A stretch of DNA of 44,609 nt from Alphaproteobacteria bacterium (GCA_947465395.1 CANIAL010000016.1:1-44609); one strand, 5' to 3'. Numbered from the stretch's first letter, positions 14,662-23,649 are shown. A program made the numbers and translations. The notes: generated by a model not told the origin, from the letters alone.

Positions 14662-16269
14662 CTAAGCACTCATTGCGCGCTTGTGCAGGCGGATGATGGC
14701 GTCCAGCGATGACGTCACCGAGCCTTCCTGCCATTCCGCCAGGCGCGAGGCATGCTCGCCCGCCAGCACGATGCGTCCGTCCAGCGCGCAGAGATTGTTG
14801 TAATGCGCCTCGCGGCCTTCCTCGGTCCAGCGCCCGCCGCAACCCAGCGTCCAGGGCACGCGATGCCAGGCCACGGCCACGCCGCATTCGTAATTCTTTT
14901 TATACTGGCCGGGATGGATTTTCTCGCCCGCATCCAGCGCATCTTGAATCCGCTGCTCCGGCGCCTTGGAGGCCGCATGATAGGCTTCCTTGTCAAAGGT
15001 ATAGGCGGCCAGCAGCACGCCCTTACCCTTGGAGAAATAATCCCATTGCGGATAGCCGATCTGGCGGTTGGCCTGGTTGGTGTAGCTCATGCCGCCAAAG
15101 ATGTGATCGTCCTGTTCCCAGAAGCGACGCTTCATCTGGATGCCGACCTTGATGGAGGCGCTGTAGGACAGCTGGTTGATGGCCGTCTTCATCTTGCCCC
15201 CCACATTCATGGGAATCTGGGAGAGGATGGTGGCGGGGATGGTGCAGACGCACCATTGCGCGCTCACTTTGCGCGGTGCGCCGCCCTTTTGCGCGTCCAC
15301 ATACGTCGCCGTGACGCCTTTTTCGTCCTGGCGGATATCAATCACCTTGGCATTGTACTGGATCATGTTGCCCAGCTGTGCGCCAAAGGCCTTGCCGATC
15401 ATGCCCATGCCGCCCTTGGGCTGGAAGATGGGCGTCTGGGATTCAAAGCCCTGCCCGCCCGCGATGTTGCGCCAGAGGCCGGATTTCAAAACCTGATTAA
15501 GGGCGTCGGGCTGGGAATAGATGGGCAGCGAGTCGATGCCGCCGCCTTCGGCCCGCACCGGCCCGCGCCTGCGCGACGAGGCGCGGCCCTTCACATATTT
15601 CATGTCGGCGTCCAGAGCGCCCCAGTCGCGCATGGCCTCGGCCAGCATTTCCCGGTCTTCTTTCGTAATGGTGCCATCCAGCGCAGCTGTCTTGGTGCAT
15701 TTCGCCAGAAGCTCGGCGGTGTGGCCCTGGAAATCGGCCAGCACTTCGCGGAAACGCTTGGGCTTGCCGCCATAGGCGTCCGTGGAATGGACAAAGGCGT
15801 TGTAATTCACTTGCGTGAAAGGCTCGACCGCCACATTCAGCCGGTTCACATAATGCAGGATGCCGTAATGATGATGCGGCAGGCGCCAGGGACCGGGATT
15901 GAAATATTGGCCCTTGTCGAACTGGATCTTCTGCACCGCGCCGCCCAGCTCGGTATAGGTGTCGCCGCCATAGAGCGACCAGTTCCGGCCTCCGGGGCGG
16001 TTGTTGTATTCCAGCACGGTGACCTTGTAGCCGGCGTCACGCAATTCCATCGCGGCCACCATGCCGGCAATGCCCGCGCCCAGCACCAGCACGCTGTCGC
16101 CGCTGCGCGACTTGCCCAGCTTGGGCGGGCCCTTGAAACCGGATTCCTGGGCCAGGCCCATGCTGGTCATGGCGCCATACATGGCGCTGGAGCCGGCGGC
16201 ATTGCCGATCATGCGCAGCAGGGCGCGGCGGCTCAAAGCCTCCTTGGCCTCTTTGGTCTGGTCGCTCAT
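14662..16269 (-). CDS. Tat-signal flavin monoamine oxidase-family protein
   Basis: A 535-residue FAD enzyme. The N-terminus has a twin-arginine signal (LSRRALLRMIGNAAGSSA). The FAD-binding Rossmann motif is VLVLGAGIAGMVAAMEL, with the ribose-binding Glu in VLEYNNRPGGR, a hallmark of the amine oxidase/L-amino-acid oxidase superfamily. The C-terminal FAD motif is IVLAGEHASRLAEWQEGSV. These enzymes oxidise amines or amino acids to imines and reduce O2 to peroxide. Tat export of a folded FAD protein to the periplasm is expected. It is single-gene, convergent with the GNAT at 14116-14649, and near a secreted RidA that could hydrolyse the imine product. The substrate is unknown. Confidence 0.9.
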   Translation of the reverse strand: MSDQTKEAKEALSRRALLRMIGNAAGSSAMYGAMTSMGLAQESGFKGPPKLGKSRSGDSVLVLGAGIAGMVAAMELRDAGYKVTVLEYNNRPGGRNWSLYGGDTYTELGGAVQKIQFDKGQYFNPGPWRLPHHHYGILHYVNRLNVAVEPFTQVNYNAFVHSTDAYGGKPKRFREVLADFQGHTAELLAKCTKTAALDGTITKEDREMLAEAMRDWGALDADMKYVKGRASSRRRGPVRAEGGGIDSLPIYSQPDALNQVLKSGLWRNIAGGQGFESQTPIFQPKGGMGMIGKAFGAQLGNMIQYNAKVIDIRQDEKGVTATYVDAQKGGAPRKVSAQWCVCTIPATILSQIPMNVGGKMKTAINQLSYSASIKVGIQMKRRFWEQDDHIFGGMSYTNQANRQIGYPQWDYFSKGKGVLLAAYTFDKEAYHAASKAPEQRIQDALDAGEKIHPGQYKKNYECGVAVAWHRVPWTLGCGGRWTEEGREAHYNNLCALDGRIVLAGEHASRLAEWQEGSVTSSLDAIIRLHKRAMSA

Positions 16270-16464
16270 TGCGTTTTCTCCCCGAGAAATGCCGCTTTAA
16301 GGCCACGGCTTTGCCCAACCCTACACCGGGAAACAGGGGGGATGAACAGCGGCTTGATCGCAAACTGTCATCTTCCGCAGTGCAATATCGGTTGCCATAC
16401 CAGTTGACGGCCATGGAAGCAGCGACTTCTATCGCTGCGCCGGATGGACCGGGTGGGGGCGGTA

Positions 16465-17247
16465 ATGGGCATGCGTCTGAGCGTGAGCGCCGCCCTGTTC
16501 GCGGCCCTGGCCTTCAATCTTGTCTTTTTCGTGCAGGAACTGGCGCTGGTGATTCCCAAATCGCTGCTGCCGGGCGTGCACGCCACGCTCTTCCACAACA
16601 ACCATCAATGGGTGGGCGACGCGCCCAACATCGCGCTGCTGCAGGGTACCGGCATGGTGGCAGACCTGGTGGTGGGGATTGTGTTTGCGCTGCTGCTGGC
16701 GGGGACGCGGCGCGGCATGGGCACAAAGCTGTTCCTGTTCTGGATGACGTTCCAGGGCCTGTACCAGGGCCTCAGCCAGGTCCTGATCGGCACCGTGCTG
16801 CCCGGCAATGACGTGGGCATGGCGATGGGCTGGCTGGGGTTCGGCGTCAATGCGAAAGGCGTCACCGGCATCGTGGCGGTGATCGCGATGGTGGGTGCGG
16901 GCGTCTGGCTGGCGGACCGCGCCATTGCGCGGCTGGGGACCATGGCGGAAACCGGCAGCGGCCCGGGTCGGATGGGATTTTTTTTTCGCGCCGTCACGGT
17001 CCCTGCGCTGGCGGCGGTGGTGCTGCTGGTGCCGTTCCGCGAACCGCGCGATATCGTGGAAGTGGTGCTGGTGCCCGTGATCGTGATGGTGTCGGGCGTG
17101 ATCTGGATTCAACTCTGCGCCGGGTTCGCGCCCGTCTCGCACCGGCCGACGCGACCGGCAGCGCCACTGCTGGCGCCGTTCATCGCGCTGCTGGTCGTGC
17201 TGGCCCTGTTCCAGCTTGTGCTGCGGCCGGGGATCGCTTTTTCCTAG
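16465..17247 (+). CDS. Multi-pass membrane protein of unknown function
   Basis: About 260 residues with six to seven hydrophobic segments (LFAALAFNLVFFVQE, ADLVVGIVFALLLAG, GIVAVIAMVGAGVWL, VPALAAVVLLVPF, VEVVLVPVIVMVSGVIW, LLAPFIALLVVLALF). I do not recognise the family. A conserved-looking extracytoplasmic patch HNNHQWVGDAPN may bind metal. I start at ATG 16465 because a G-rich motif lies five bases upstream; 16444 and 16471 are alternatives. A nine-T run at 16978-16986 encodes Phe residues and keeps frame. The gene is divergent from the amine oxidase and overlaps the acylase gene tail to tail by four bases. Confidence 0.6.
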   Translation: MGMRLSVSAALFAALAFNLVFFVQELALVIPKSLLPGVHATLFHNNHQWVGDAPNIALLQGTGMVADLVVGIVFALLLAGTRRGMGTKLFLFWMTFQGLYQGLSQVLIGTVLPGNDVGMAMGWLGFGVNAKGVTGIVAVIAMVGAGVWLADRAIARLGTMAETGSGPGRMGFFFRAVTVPALAAVVLLVPFREPRDIVEVVLVPVIVMVSGVIWIQLCAGFAPVSHRPTRPAAPLLAPFIALLVVLALFQLVLRPGIAFS

Positions 17248-19361
17248 TAAGCGGTTTTTTCCTCGACATGCTGCTGCACCTGGGCGCGCGTGATCCACAG
17301 GGTGCGCAGCTTGCGCGCCGCGACATAGGACAGCTGGTCATTATTGTGCTTCGACCCGGGCTGGCTGGAATCGCCGTAAGACATCACGCCCATCGCCTTG
17401 ATGGGTTTTGAAAACTCCACCATCGAGACCCAGGTTTCCCCTGCCAGCGGAATGCGCTCGCCATTCTTCATCGGGCCCCAGGTGATGGTGCGGAACAGGC
17501 CCAGATTGCCGGTGCCGCCATTGGCAGGAAGATTGACGTCGCCAAGATGGAAGCGGGAGACATCGCCATAGGCGCGGTCCACCGCGCCATACAGCGCGAT
17601 GGTCTGCGCCACCGCCGCCTTCAGGGTGCTGAGCGCCACCGCCGGATCGCGGATGCCGCGCGGGGTTTCGATGGGATCATCCGCGTTCCAGCGCACGGCA
17701 TAATTCTTCTGGTCCGACATGGTGGGGCCGGAGAATTCCTTCACCCAGGTTTCGAACAGCAGCGCGCCGCGACTATCGGCATTGTATTGATGGTCCCAGG
17801 TTTTCAGAATGTCCGAAGCGCGGCGGATGTCGGGATCGTTGGACGACGCCACCGCCGCCAGCAGCACCGGCACCATGCGATCGGCCAGCAGGGCCGTGGT
17901 GGTGTGCTTGAGGCGGATGAAGTCTTCATAGGAAATCTTGCCGCTGTCGGCCATCAGATGCAGCGACTGTTCGTTGCGCATGGAAAGCGGGCCTTCCACG
18001 GCGATATAGGACGGATAATCCTTGTAATGGATGGCCTGGGGCATGGTGCTGGTCCAGGGCGGATCATTGGTGTTCTGCACGAAATGGCTGGCGGGGTTGG
18101 CCACATGCGGAATCTCGTCAAACGTCATCACGTCCGCGTCGCGCCACAGGGTTGACGATGTGTCGCCCGGCACCAGCCTGTTCCAGAAGGCAAAGTCGCC
18201 CTTGCCGCGCTTGGGCAGGATGCCATTGTCGAGATAGAGAATATTCCCTTCCCGGTCGGCATAGACGATGTTGAAGGTCGGCACCTGCACCTGGCGGAAC
18301 GCCGCCAGCGCCTGTTCATAGGTCTTGGCCATGCCAAGCTCCCAATATTCCTTCAGCGCGCCGGGCCGGTCCAGACCGGCCACCTTCAACGCCACCAGCG
18401 CGCCACCGGCCTGTTCGAACACGGGACCGTGAATGGTGCTGCGCAAGACGAGCGCCTCGGTCTTCAGGCTGCCATCGGGCTGGCGGATTTTATAACTGGC
18501 CTGCGAAAGCGTGAACGACATCTGCTTGCCATCGAACATGTAGCCATCCTGGAAGCCGCCCGGCGCGGGCGTCAGCTTGTAGATGCTGGCGCCCAGGATC
18601 GTGTTCACCGTGTTGGTGAAGCCGTGCCGGTCATCGAATGCGAAACGCAAAATGGGAAGGCCGATCTGGGTCGCGCCATACAGATGTATGCCCGGCCCAT
18701 CCAGCGAGGCTTCGTAGTAAGTGAAATAGCTGGGCAACCAGGGCAGGTGCGGGTTGGCCAGCAACATGGTGTTGCCGCTTTGCGATTTCGCCGGGGCCAC
18801 CGCCCAGGCGTTGGAGCCGCCCACATCGGAATCCCGCGCCGTCTTCATCTTCTCCAGCGACGTCACATAGATGTAATTCATCAGCCGGTGGGAATGGGCG
18901 ATCACATCCACGCCCGTCAGCGGCAGCACTTTCAAGACTTCGGGATCGATGGTGGCGGCGTTGGCGCGGGCCGATGCGTTCATGCCCGCCGCGAACGCGT
19001 CCAGGTCTTTTTTGAATTGCGGCGTCTGCTGGCCGTACCAGGTTTTGGCGCGGGCATAGACGCCATTGCCGATCACCCAGCGGTCAGACTCGGAATACTC
19101 CGCGCCCCAATATTCCGCGGCGCGCCCCTGCGCCTGGCCATACAGGCGCAGCACAAGATTGGCGTGGCTTTTCACCTGCGCCCAGCCGAAGCCGTAAAAG
19201 ACGCCCGCCTCGTCCTTGCCATAGACATGCGGCACGCCGAACGTGTCCCACAATATTTCGCCATGCGCGTTTGTATTTTGTGCCGAGGTAAGGACGGGCC
19301 GCAGCAGCAGCGCGGCCATGGCCAGCGCCGCCAAACCCAAGACTGGAAACCTGAGCCGCAT
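17244..19361 (-). CDS. Exported penicillin acylase-family Ntn-hydrolase
   Basis: A 705-residue precursor with a signal peptide (MRLRFPVLGLAALAMAALLLRPV, then TSA). The alpha chain starts with ILWDTFGVPHVYGKDEAGVFYGFGW, typical of the family. Self-cleavage is expected before Ser183 in DVGGSNAWAVAP, which becomes the N-terminal nucleophile of the beta chain. The beta chain holds LLANPHLPW and FVQNTNDPPW, family motifs with the oxyanion Asn. Family members hydrolyse amide side chains of beta-lactams, acyl-homoserine lactones (PvdQ, QuiP) or fatty-acylated siderophore precursors. Which substrate applies cannot be read, and no LuxI/LuxR or NRPS is nearby. Length is normal for the family. The product is periplasmic. 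Confidence 0.92.
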   Translation of the reverse strand: MRLRFPVLGLAALAMAALLLRPVLTSAQNTNAHGEILWDTFGVPHVYGKDEAGVFYGFGWAQVKSHANLVLRLYGQAQGRAAEYWGAEYSESDRWVIGNGVYARAKTWYGQQTPQFKKDLDAFAAGMNASARANAATIDPEVLKVLPLTGVDVIAHSHRLMNYIYVTSLEKMKTARDSDVGGSNAWAVAPAKSQSGNTMLLANPHLPWLPSYFTYYEASLDGPGIHLYGATQIGLPILRFAFDDRHGFTNTVNTILGASIYKLTPAPGGFQDGYMFDGKQMSFTLSQASYKIRQPDGSLKTEALVLRSTIHGPVFEQAGGALVALKVAGLDRPGALKEYWELGMAKTYEQALAAFRQVQVPTFNIVYADREGNILYLDNGILPKRGKGDFAFWNRLVPGDTSSTLWRDADVMTFDEIPHVANPASHFVQNTNDPPWTSTMPQAIHYKDYPSYIAVEGPLSMRNEQSLHLMADSGKISYEDFIRLKHTTTALLADRMVPVLLAAVASSNDPDIRRASDILKTWDHQYNADSRGALLFETWVKEFSGPTMSDQKNYAVRWNADDPIETPRGIRDPAVALSTLKAAVAQTIALYGAVDRAYGDVSRFHLGDVNLPANGGTGNLGLFRTITWGPMKNGERIPLAGETWVSMVEFSKPIKAMGVMSYGDSSQPGSKHNNDQLSYVAARKLRTLWITRAQVQQHVEEKTAY

Positions 19362-19399
19362 AATTACCCCCCGGAATGATGCCGGGCATCAGTATGGGA

Positions 19400-20449
19400 T
19401 CAGGCCAGCGCCTTGACCAGTGCCAGGCTGAAGCCCGCGATAAAGACCCAGGAACAGGCGGCCAGGGCCAGCGGGCGCAGGCCTTCCCGTTTCAGCTTGG
19501 CGAAATCGGTGTGCAGCCCCATCGCCGCCAGCGCCATGGAAAGCAGGAAATTGGTCAACAGCACGATGTCGGCCCGCACCGGGGCGGGAACGGAAATCAC
19601 GCTGTTCAGCAGCATGACCGCGATAAAGCCCAGCACGAACCAGGGCATGGGCGGGGCCTTGCCGCGCTTTTCGCCAGCTTTCCGCGATGCCGCGAAACCC
19701 AGCGCGATCACCAGCGGCGCCAGCATCATGACGCGGGTGAGTTTCGCCACCGTGCCGGTCTGGCCCGCCACATCGCCGTCCTGGAACGCGGCGGCCACCA
19801 CTTGGGCGATTTCATGGATGGAGGCGCCGCTCCACAATCCAAAGGCCTGCGGGCTGAGATGCAGCACGCCCGGCAGCAGCGGATACAGAAGCATGGAGAG
19901 CGAACCAAACACCGTCACCGACGCCACGGCATAGGCGACATCGGAGTCCTTGCCTTGCGTCACCGTGTTGGTGGCGATGACGGCGGAAGCGCCGCAGATG
20001 GCCGTGCCCGCGCCGATCAGCTCGGCCAATTTCGCATCCACGCCCAGGACCACGCCCATCCAGCGGGTGAAGAAGAAGGTGGCGACCAGCACCACCAAAA
20101 TGATGGCAAGTCCCGTGATGCCCACCGCCACCACCTGCGACAGCATCAACTGGAAGCCCAGCAGGATGATGCCCAGCCGCAGCACGCGGCGCAGGCTGAA
20201 GGTGATGCCCGGCGCGGCGGCAGCGGGCGTGCCCATGAAATTATGGATCGCGATGCCGATGATGGTGGCCAGGATCATGGGGCTGAACAGCCCCACCCCC
20301 GGCAACCGGCGCAGCGCAAAGGCGGCGGCGGCGATGGCGGCGGTCAGCGCCACGCCCGGCAGGGCTGCGGCAACGGGGGCGGAAAGACGGGCGCTGGCCA
20401 TGACCTTCCATAGCCGTTCGCCCGCCAAATCCAATAGGTGACGGCCCAC
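19400..20449 (-). CDS. YeiH-family putative sulfate exporter
   Basis: A 349-residue membrane protein of the UPF0324/YeiH family. About ten membrane segments are visible, and family-typical motifs include [66 protein letters not shown] and [15 protein letters not shown]. Members have been linked to sulfite/sulfate or cysteine-derived sulfur export, but the transported compound is unproven. The start at 20449 is GTG without a visible ribosome site; ATG 20401 is a possible shorter start. The gene is divergent from hemF with 75 bases between. No LysR regulator, often adjacent to this family, is present. Confidence 0.85.
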   Translation of the reverse strand: MGRHLLDLAGERLWKVMASARLSAPVAAALPGVALTAAIAAAAFALRRLPGVGLFSPMILATIIGIAIHNFMGTPAAAAPGITFSLRRVLRLGIILLGFQLMLSQVVAVGITGLAIILVVLVATFFFTRWMGVVLGVDAKLAELIGAGTAICGASAVIATNTVTQGKDSDVAYAVASVTVFGSLSMLLYPLLPGVLHLSPQAFGLWSGASIHEIAQVVAAAFQDGDVAGQTGTVAKLTRVMMLAPLVIALGFAASRKAGEKRGKAPPMPWFVLGFIAVMLLNSVISVPAPVRADIVLLTNFLLSMALAAMGLHTDFAKLKREGLRPLALAACSWVFIAGFSLALVKALA

Positions 20450-20524
20450 ATTGCTGTAGATTAAGTCCGGCTTGCCAACATTCCGGTACGAAACTAGAAC
20501 CCCCCAAACCCATTAAAGACGGCC

Positions 20525-21403
20525 ATGCAGACGCTTGAAGACCGCAAACATGCCGCCCGCGCCGCCTTTGAAGGGCTGGCGGACCGCATCATTGCGACAT
20601 TTGAGTCGCTGGAGGCAGAAGCATCCCCCGCGCTTTATCCTGGCAGCGCGGCGCGGTTTGAACGCACGCCATGGCGCAGGCCTTTGAAAGAAGGCGCCGA
20701 TCAGGGCGGCGGCGTCATGGGCATGATGCGCGGGCGCCTGTTTGAAAAAGTTGGCGTGCATGTCTCGACTGTTTATGGGGCGCTGCCCGCCGATTTCGCG
20801 GCCCAGGTGCGGGGCGCGGACAAGGACCCCAATTTCTGGGCCAGCGGCATCAGCCTGATCGCCCATATGCGCAACCCGCATATTCCCGCCGTGCATCTGA
20901 ACAGCCGCATGATCGTGACCAGCCAGTCATGGTTCGGCGGCGGCAGCGACCTGAACCCCACGCTGGATGCGGCGCGGCGGGACGATCATCCCGATACACG
21001 CGATTTCCATGCGCGGCTGAAGACCGCCTGCGATATCTTCGACAAGGACTGGCACCCCAAATACCGGAAATGGGCGGATGAGTATTTCAGCCTGCCCCAT
21101 CGCGGCGAGAAGCGCGGCGTGGGCGGCATCTTCTATGACCATCATAACAGCGGCGACTGGGATGCGGATTTCGCTTTCGCAAAGGCGGCCGGCGAAGCCT
21201 TTCTTGACGTATATCCGCAGCTGGTGCGCCGCAACTGGGACACGCCGTGGGATGCCGCCGAGCGCGCCCAACAGGCCAAGTGGCGCGGCCGCTATGTGGA
21301 GTTCAATCTTCTTTATGACCGGGGCACCATGTTCGGCCTGAAGACGGGCGGCAATGTGGAAAGCATTCTCTCCTCCCTGCCCCCGGTGGCGGAATGGCCA
21401 TGA
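20525..21403 (+). CDS. hemF: Oxygen-dependent coproporphyrinogen III oxidase
   Basis: A 292-residue enzyme of the haem pathway that converts coproporphyrinogen III to protoporphyrinogen IX using O2 in the cytoplasm. Family signatures are visible: FEKVGVHVSTVYG, ASGISLIAHMRNPHIPAVHLN, SWFGGGSDLNP, FYLPHRGEKRGVGGIF (here as YFSLPHRGEKRGVGGIF) and EFNLLYDRGTMFGL. Length is typical. The reliance on HemF rather than HemN implies aerobic growth, though HemN may be elsewhere. It is the first gene of hemF-hemC-hemE, and its stop overlaps the hemC start (ATGA at 21400). Confidence 0.97.
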   Translation: MQTLEDRKHAARAAFEGLADRIIATFESLEAEASPALYPGSAARFERTPWRRPLKEGADQGGGVMGMMRGRLFEKVGVHVSTVYGALPADFAAQVRGADKDPNFWASGISLIAHMRNPHIPAVHLNSRMIVTSQSWFGGGSDLNPTLDAARRDDHPDTRDFHARLKTACDIFDKDWHPKYRKWADEYFSLPHRGEKRGVGGIFYDHHNSGDWDADFAFAKAAGEAFLDVYPQLVRRNWDTPWDAAERAQQAKWRGRYVEFNLLYDRGTMFGLKTGGNVESILSSLPPVAEWP

Positions 21404-22356
21404 ACCCATCTTCATTGAAATTGGGATCAAGGGGTTCGCCGCTGGCGCTGACACAGGCGCGGCTTGTGGCCGCCATGCTGGCCCAATCTTCCGGCAATAC
21501 GCCCGCGCAATTTCCCATTGAGACTTTCGTCACCAGCGGCGACCGCATCCTGGACCGCCGCCTGACCGAAGACGGCGGCAAGGGCCTTTTCACCAAGGAA
21601 CTGGACGAAGCCTTGCTGGACCGGCGCATTGACGCCGCCGTGCATTCGCTGAAGGACCTGCCCACACGCATGCCGCCCGGCATCCTGCTGGCGGCGATCC
21701 CGGCCCGCGAAGACCCGCGCGATGCATTTATCTCGTCCAAGGCGAAGGATTTGATGTCCCTGCCGCAAGGCGCGGTGATTGGCACGGCCAGCCTGCGCCG
21801 CCAGGCCCAGGCGCTGCATGCCCGGCCCGACCTGAAAATCGTGCCGCTGCGCGGCAGCGTGGAAACACGGTTGAAGAAGCTGCAAGCCGGTACGATGGAC
21901 GCAACCTTCCTGGCGATGGCAGGCATGAAGCGGCTGGGACTTGCGCATCACGCCACCAGCGTGATGGATGCCGCCGCCTTTCCGCCTGCGCCGGGGCAAG
22001 GCGCGCTGGCCATCACCTGCCGCGCCGATGACGACAAGACGGCGATACTGCTGGACCGCATCAACCGCTCCGAATTTAACGCCGCCATCATCGCCGAGCG
22101 CGCCTTCCTGGAAGCGCTGGACGGATCCTGCCGCACGCCCATCGGCGCGCTGGCACTTTGCTGGGAAAACACGCTGGAGTTCCGGGGTGAAGTCCTGACC
22201 CCCGACGGCGTGCATTGCTGGCGGCGGCAACAGACCATTGCGCTGGCGGGTGATGTGCGCAAGACCGTATACGATTTGGGCTTTGCGCTGGGCCGTTCCA
22301 TCCGCGAGGAAGCGGGCGACCGTTTTGCCGCCCATATGGGAGATGGCGGGTGGTAA
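21400..22356 (+). CDS. hemC: Porphobilinogen deaminase (hydroxymethylbilane synthase)
   Basis: About 318 residues. It joins four porphobilinogen molecules into hydroxymethylbilane. Visible family marks are LGSRGSPLALTQA, the Lys/Asp-bearing GGKGLFTKELDEALL, AVHSLKDLPT, GTASLRRQAQ, LRGSVETRLKKL, PAPGQGALAI and the dipyrromethane-attachment cysteine in LDGSCRTPIGA. I prefer ATG 21400, which shares ATGA with the hemF stop; ATG 21394 two codons upstream is also possible. It overlaps hemE by 7 bases. hemD (uroporphyrinogen III synthase), usually adjacent, is not in this cluster. Confidence 0.96.
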   Translation: MNPSSLKLGSRGSPLALTQARLVAAMLAQSSGNTPAQFPIETFVTSGDRILDRRLTEDGGKGLFTKELDEALLDRRIDAAVHSLKDLPTRMPPGILLAAIPAREDPRDAFISSKAKDLMSLPQGAVIGTASLRRQAQALHARPDLKIVPLRGSVETRLKKLQAGTMDATFLAMAGMKRLGLAHHATSVMDAAAFPPAPGQGALAITCRADDDKTAILLDRINRSEFNAAIIAERAFLEALDGSCRTPIGALALCWENTLEFRGEVLTPDGVHCWRRQQTIALAGDVRKTVYDLGFALGRSIREEAGDRFAAHMGDGGW

Positions 22357-23360
22357 AAAAGCTTTTGCGCGTGCTGGCGGGTGAAGCCGTGACGCCGCCG
22401 CCGGTCTGGCTGATGCGCCAGGCGGGGCGTTATCTGCCGGAATATCGCGCGCTGCGTTCGCAGGCGCCGGATTTCATCAAATTCTGCCTCAGTCCGGCGG
22501 AAGCAGCGGAAGTTACCTTGCAGCCGGTGCGGCGCTTCCACATGGATGCGGCCATATTATTCGCGGACATATTATTGGTGCCGCATGCCCTGGGCCAGAA
22601 AGTCTGGTTCGAAACCGGCGAAGGCCCCCGGCTGGAGCCGGTGCGCGATGTGGCGGGGCTGAAGAAACTTTCCTATGACGCGGGCAAGCTGGCGCCGGTG
22701 ATGGAAACCATCAGGCTGGTGCGCAAAGACCTGCCCGATAATGTGACCCTGATCGGGTTCGCGGGCGCGCCCTGGACGGTGGCGACCTACATGATCGAGG
22801 GCCAGGGCGGCACGGGGCATGAACTCAGCCGCACCCTGGCCCGCGATGACGCGTTCTTCGGTGCGCTGATGGACATGCTGGTGGATGCCACCAGCGCCTA
22901 TCTGATCGCGCAAGGCGATGCAGGCGCCGAGGCGCTGCAGCTTTTCGAAAGCTGGGCCGGCAGCGTGCCGCCGGAACTGTTCGCGCGCGCCGTGCTGGAC
23001 CCCACCCAGCGCATCATCAACAAGGTAAAGGCCGCGCATCCGAACATTCCCATCATCGGTTTTCCGCGTGGCGCGGGCGACAAGCTGGCGGCCTATGCAG
23101 CGACAGGCGTGGACGGCATCGGCCTTGATCAAATGACCGATCTGGCGGCGGCGATTGCATCCGTGCCCGCCCGCATTGCGCTGCAAGGAAACCTGGACCC
23201 GGAGTTGCTGCTGGCGGGCGGCGGCGTGATGGAAAATGAAGCGCGGCGCATCATCGCCGCAATGAAAGACCGCCCCTTCATCTTCAATCTGGGCCATGGG
23301 GTGATGCAGCCCACGCCGCCCGAGCATGTGGCGGCGCTGGTTTCGCTGGTCCAGGCGTAA
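22350..23360 (+). CDS. hemE: Uroporphyrinogen decarboxylase
   Basis: A 336-residue enzyme that decarboxylates four acetates of uroporphyrinogen III to coproporphyrinogen III. The signatures PPVWLMRQAGRYLPEYR and GFAGAPWTVATYMIEG are present, as is the catalytic Asp in ILFADILLVPHALG. The late motif FNLGHGVMQPTPPEHV is also intact. The start is GTG at 22350 overlapping hemC by 7 bases, so translation is coupled. The product of HemE is the substrate of HemF encoded two genes upstream, and its own substrate comes from HemC plus HemD, whose gene is missing here. Confidence 0.97.
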   Translation: MVKKLLRVLAGEAVTPPPVWLMRQAGRYLPEYRALRSQAPDFIKFCLSPAEAAEVTLQPVRRFHMDAAILFADILLVPHALGQKVWFETGEGPRLEPVRDVAGLKKLSYDAGKLAPVMETIRLVRKDLPDNVTLIGFAGAPWTVATYMIEGQGGTGHELSRTLARDDAFFGALMDMLVDATSAYLIAQGDAGAEALQLFESWAGSVPPELFARAVLDPTQRIINKVKAAHPNIPIIGFPRGAGDKLAAYAATGVDGIGLDQMTDLAAAIASVPARIALQGNLDPELLLAGGGVMENEARRIIAAMKDRPFIFNLGHGVMQPTPPEHVAALVSLVQA

Positions 23361-23389
23361 AAACGGGGAGAGCGTTTCCGCCCTCCCCG
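23359..23389 (-). terminator. Terminator of the small gene at 23425, next to the hemE end
   Basis: Stem CGGGGAG/CTCCCCG (23383-23389 with 23364-23370) is followed on the minus strand by TTTTT. On the plus strand the same hairpin lies just after the hemE stop but has no T-tract. Confidence 0.78.
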
Positions 23390-23424
23390 CAAGCCTTGCG
23401 GCTTTCATTACATCTTCGTGGACG

Positions 23425-23604
23425 TTACATTTTGGTCGTTTGGCCCGCCGGTACATCAAGGTCGGGGGATGTCGGTTTCATGCCGGACGACGGATTCTTG
23501 ATCGGGTTCTTGTCATTGTCATGACCCGCCAGCTTGGAATCGCTGTTCACATCGCCCTTGATGGGGGCGTTCTTGTCGTCGCGCATGTCATTTTTGTCGG
23601 TCAT
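23425..23604 (-). CDS. Small hydrophilic hypothetical protein
   Basis: A 59-residue, highly polar protein (MTDKNDMRDDKNAPIKGD, later SKLAGHDNDKNPIKNP and PTSPDLDVPAGQTTKM). It has no signal peptide or membrane segment and is probably disordered. The second ATG (23604) is preferred since GAGG lies eight bases upstream; the first ATG (23610) would be too close. A good terminator follows, which supports a real transcript. No family is recognised; small, charged Asp/Lys-rich proteins of this kind are sometimes stress-related, but that is only a guess. Confidence 0.5.
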   Translation of the reverse strand: MTDKNDMRDDKNAPIKGDVNSDSKLAGHDNDKNPIKNPSSGMKPTSPDLDVPAGQTTKM

Positions 23605-23649
23605 GTTCATGTCCTCTGGTTCGGGGTTCCGCCAGAGATAACGACTGGA

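Noticed and set aside
16365..16383. Pho-box half-site CTGTCAT upstream of the amine oxidase
   Set aside because: Only one half matches; the second half at the right spacing does not.
14752..16407. 551-codon plus-strand open frame opposite the amine oxidase
   Set aside because: The minus strand has the Tat signal, FAD motif and full family length; the plus frame shows only His/Gly/Ala-rich shadow composition.
16978..16986. Frameshift at a nine-T run in the membrane protein gene
   Set aside because: The frame continues with membrane-protein-like sequence on both sides, so no shift is needed.
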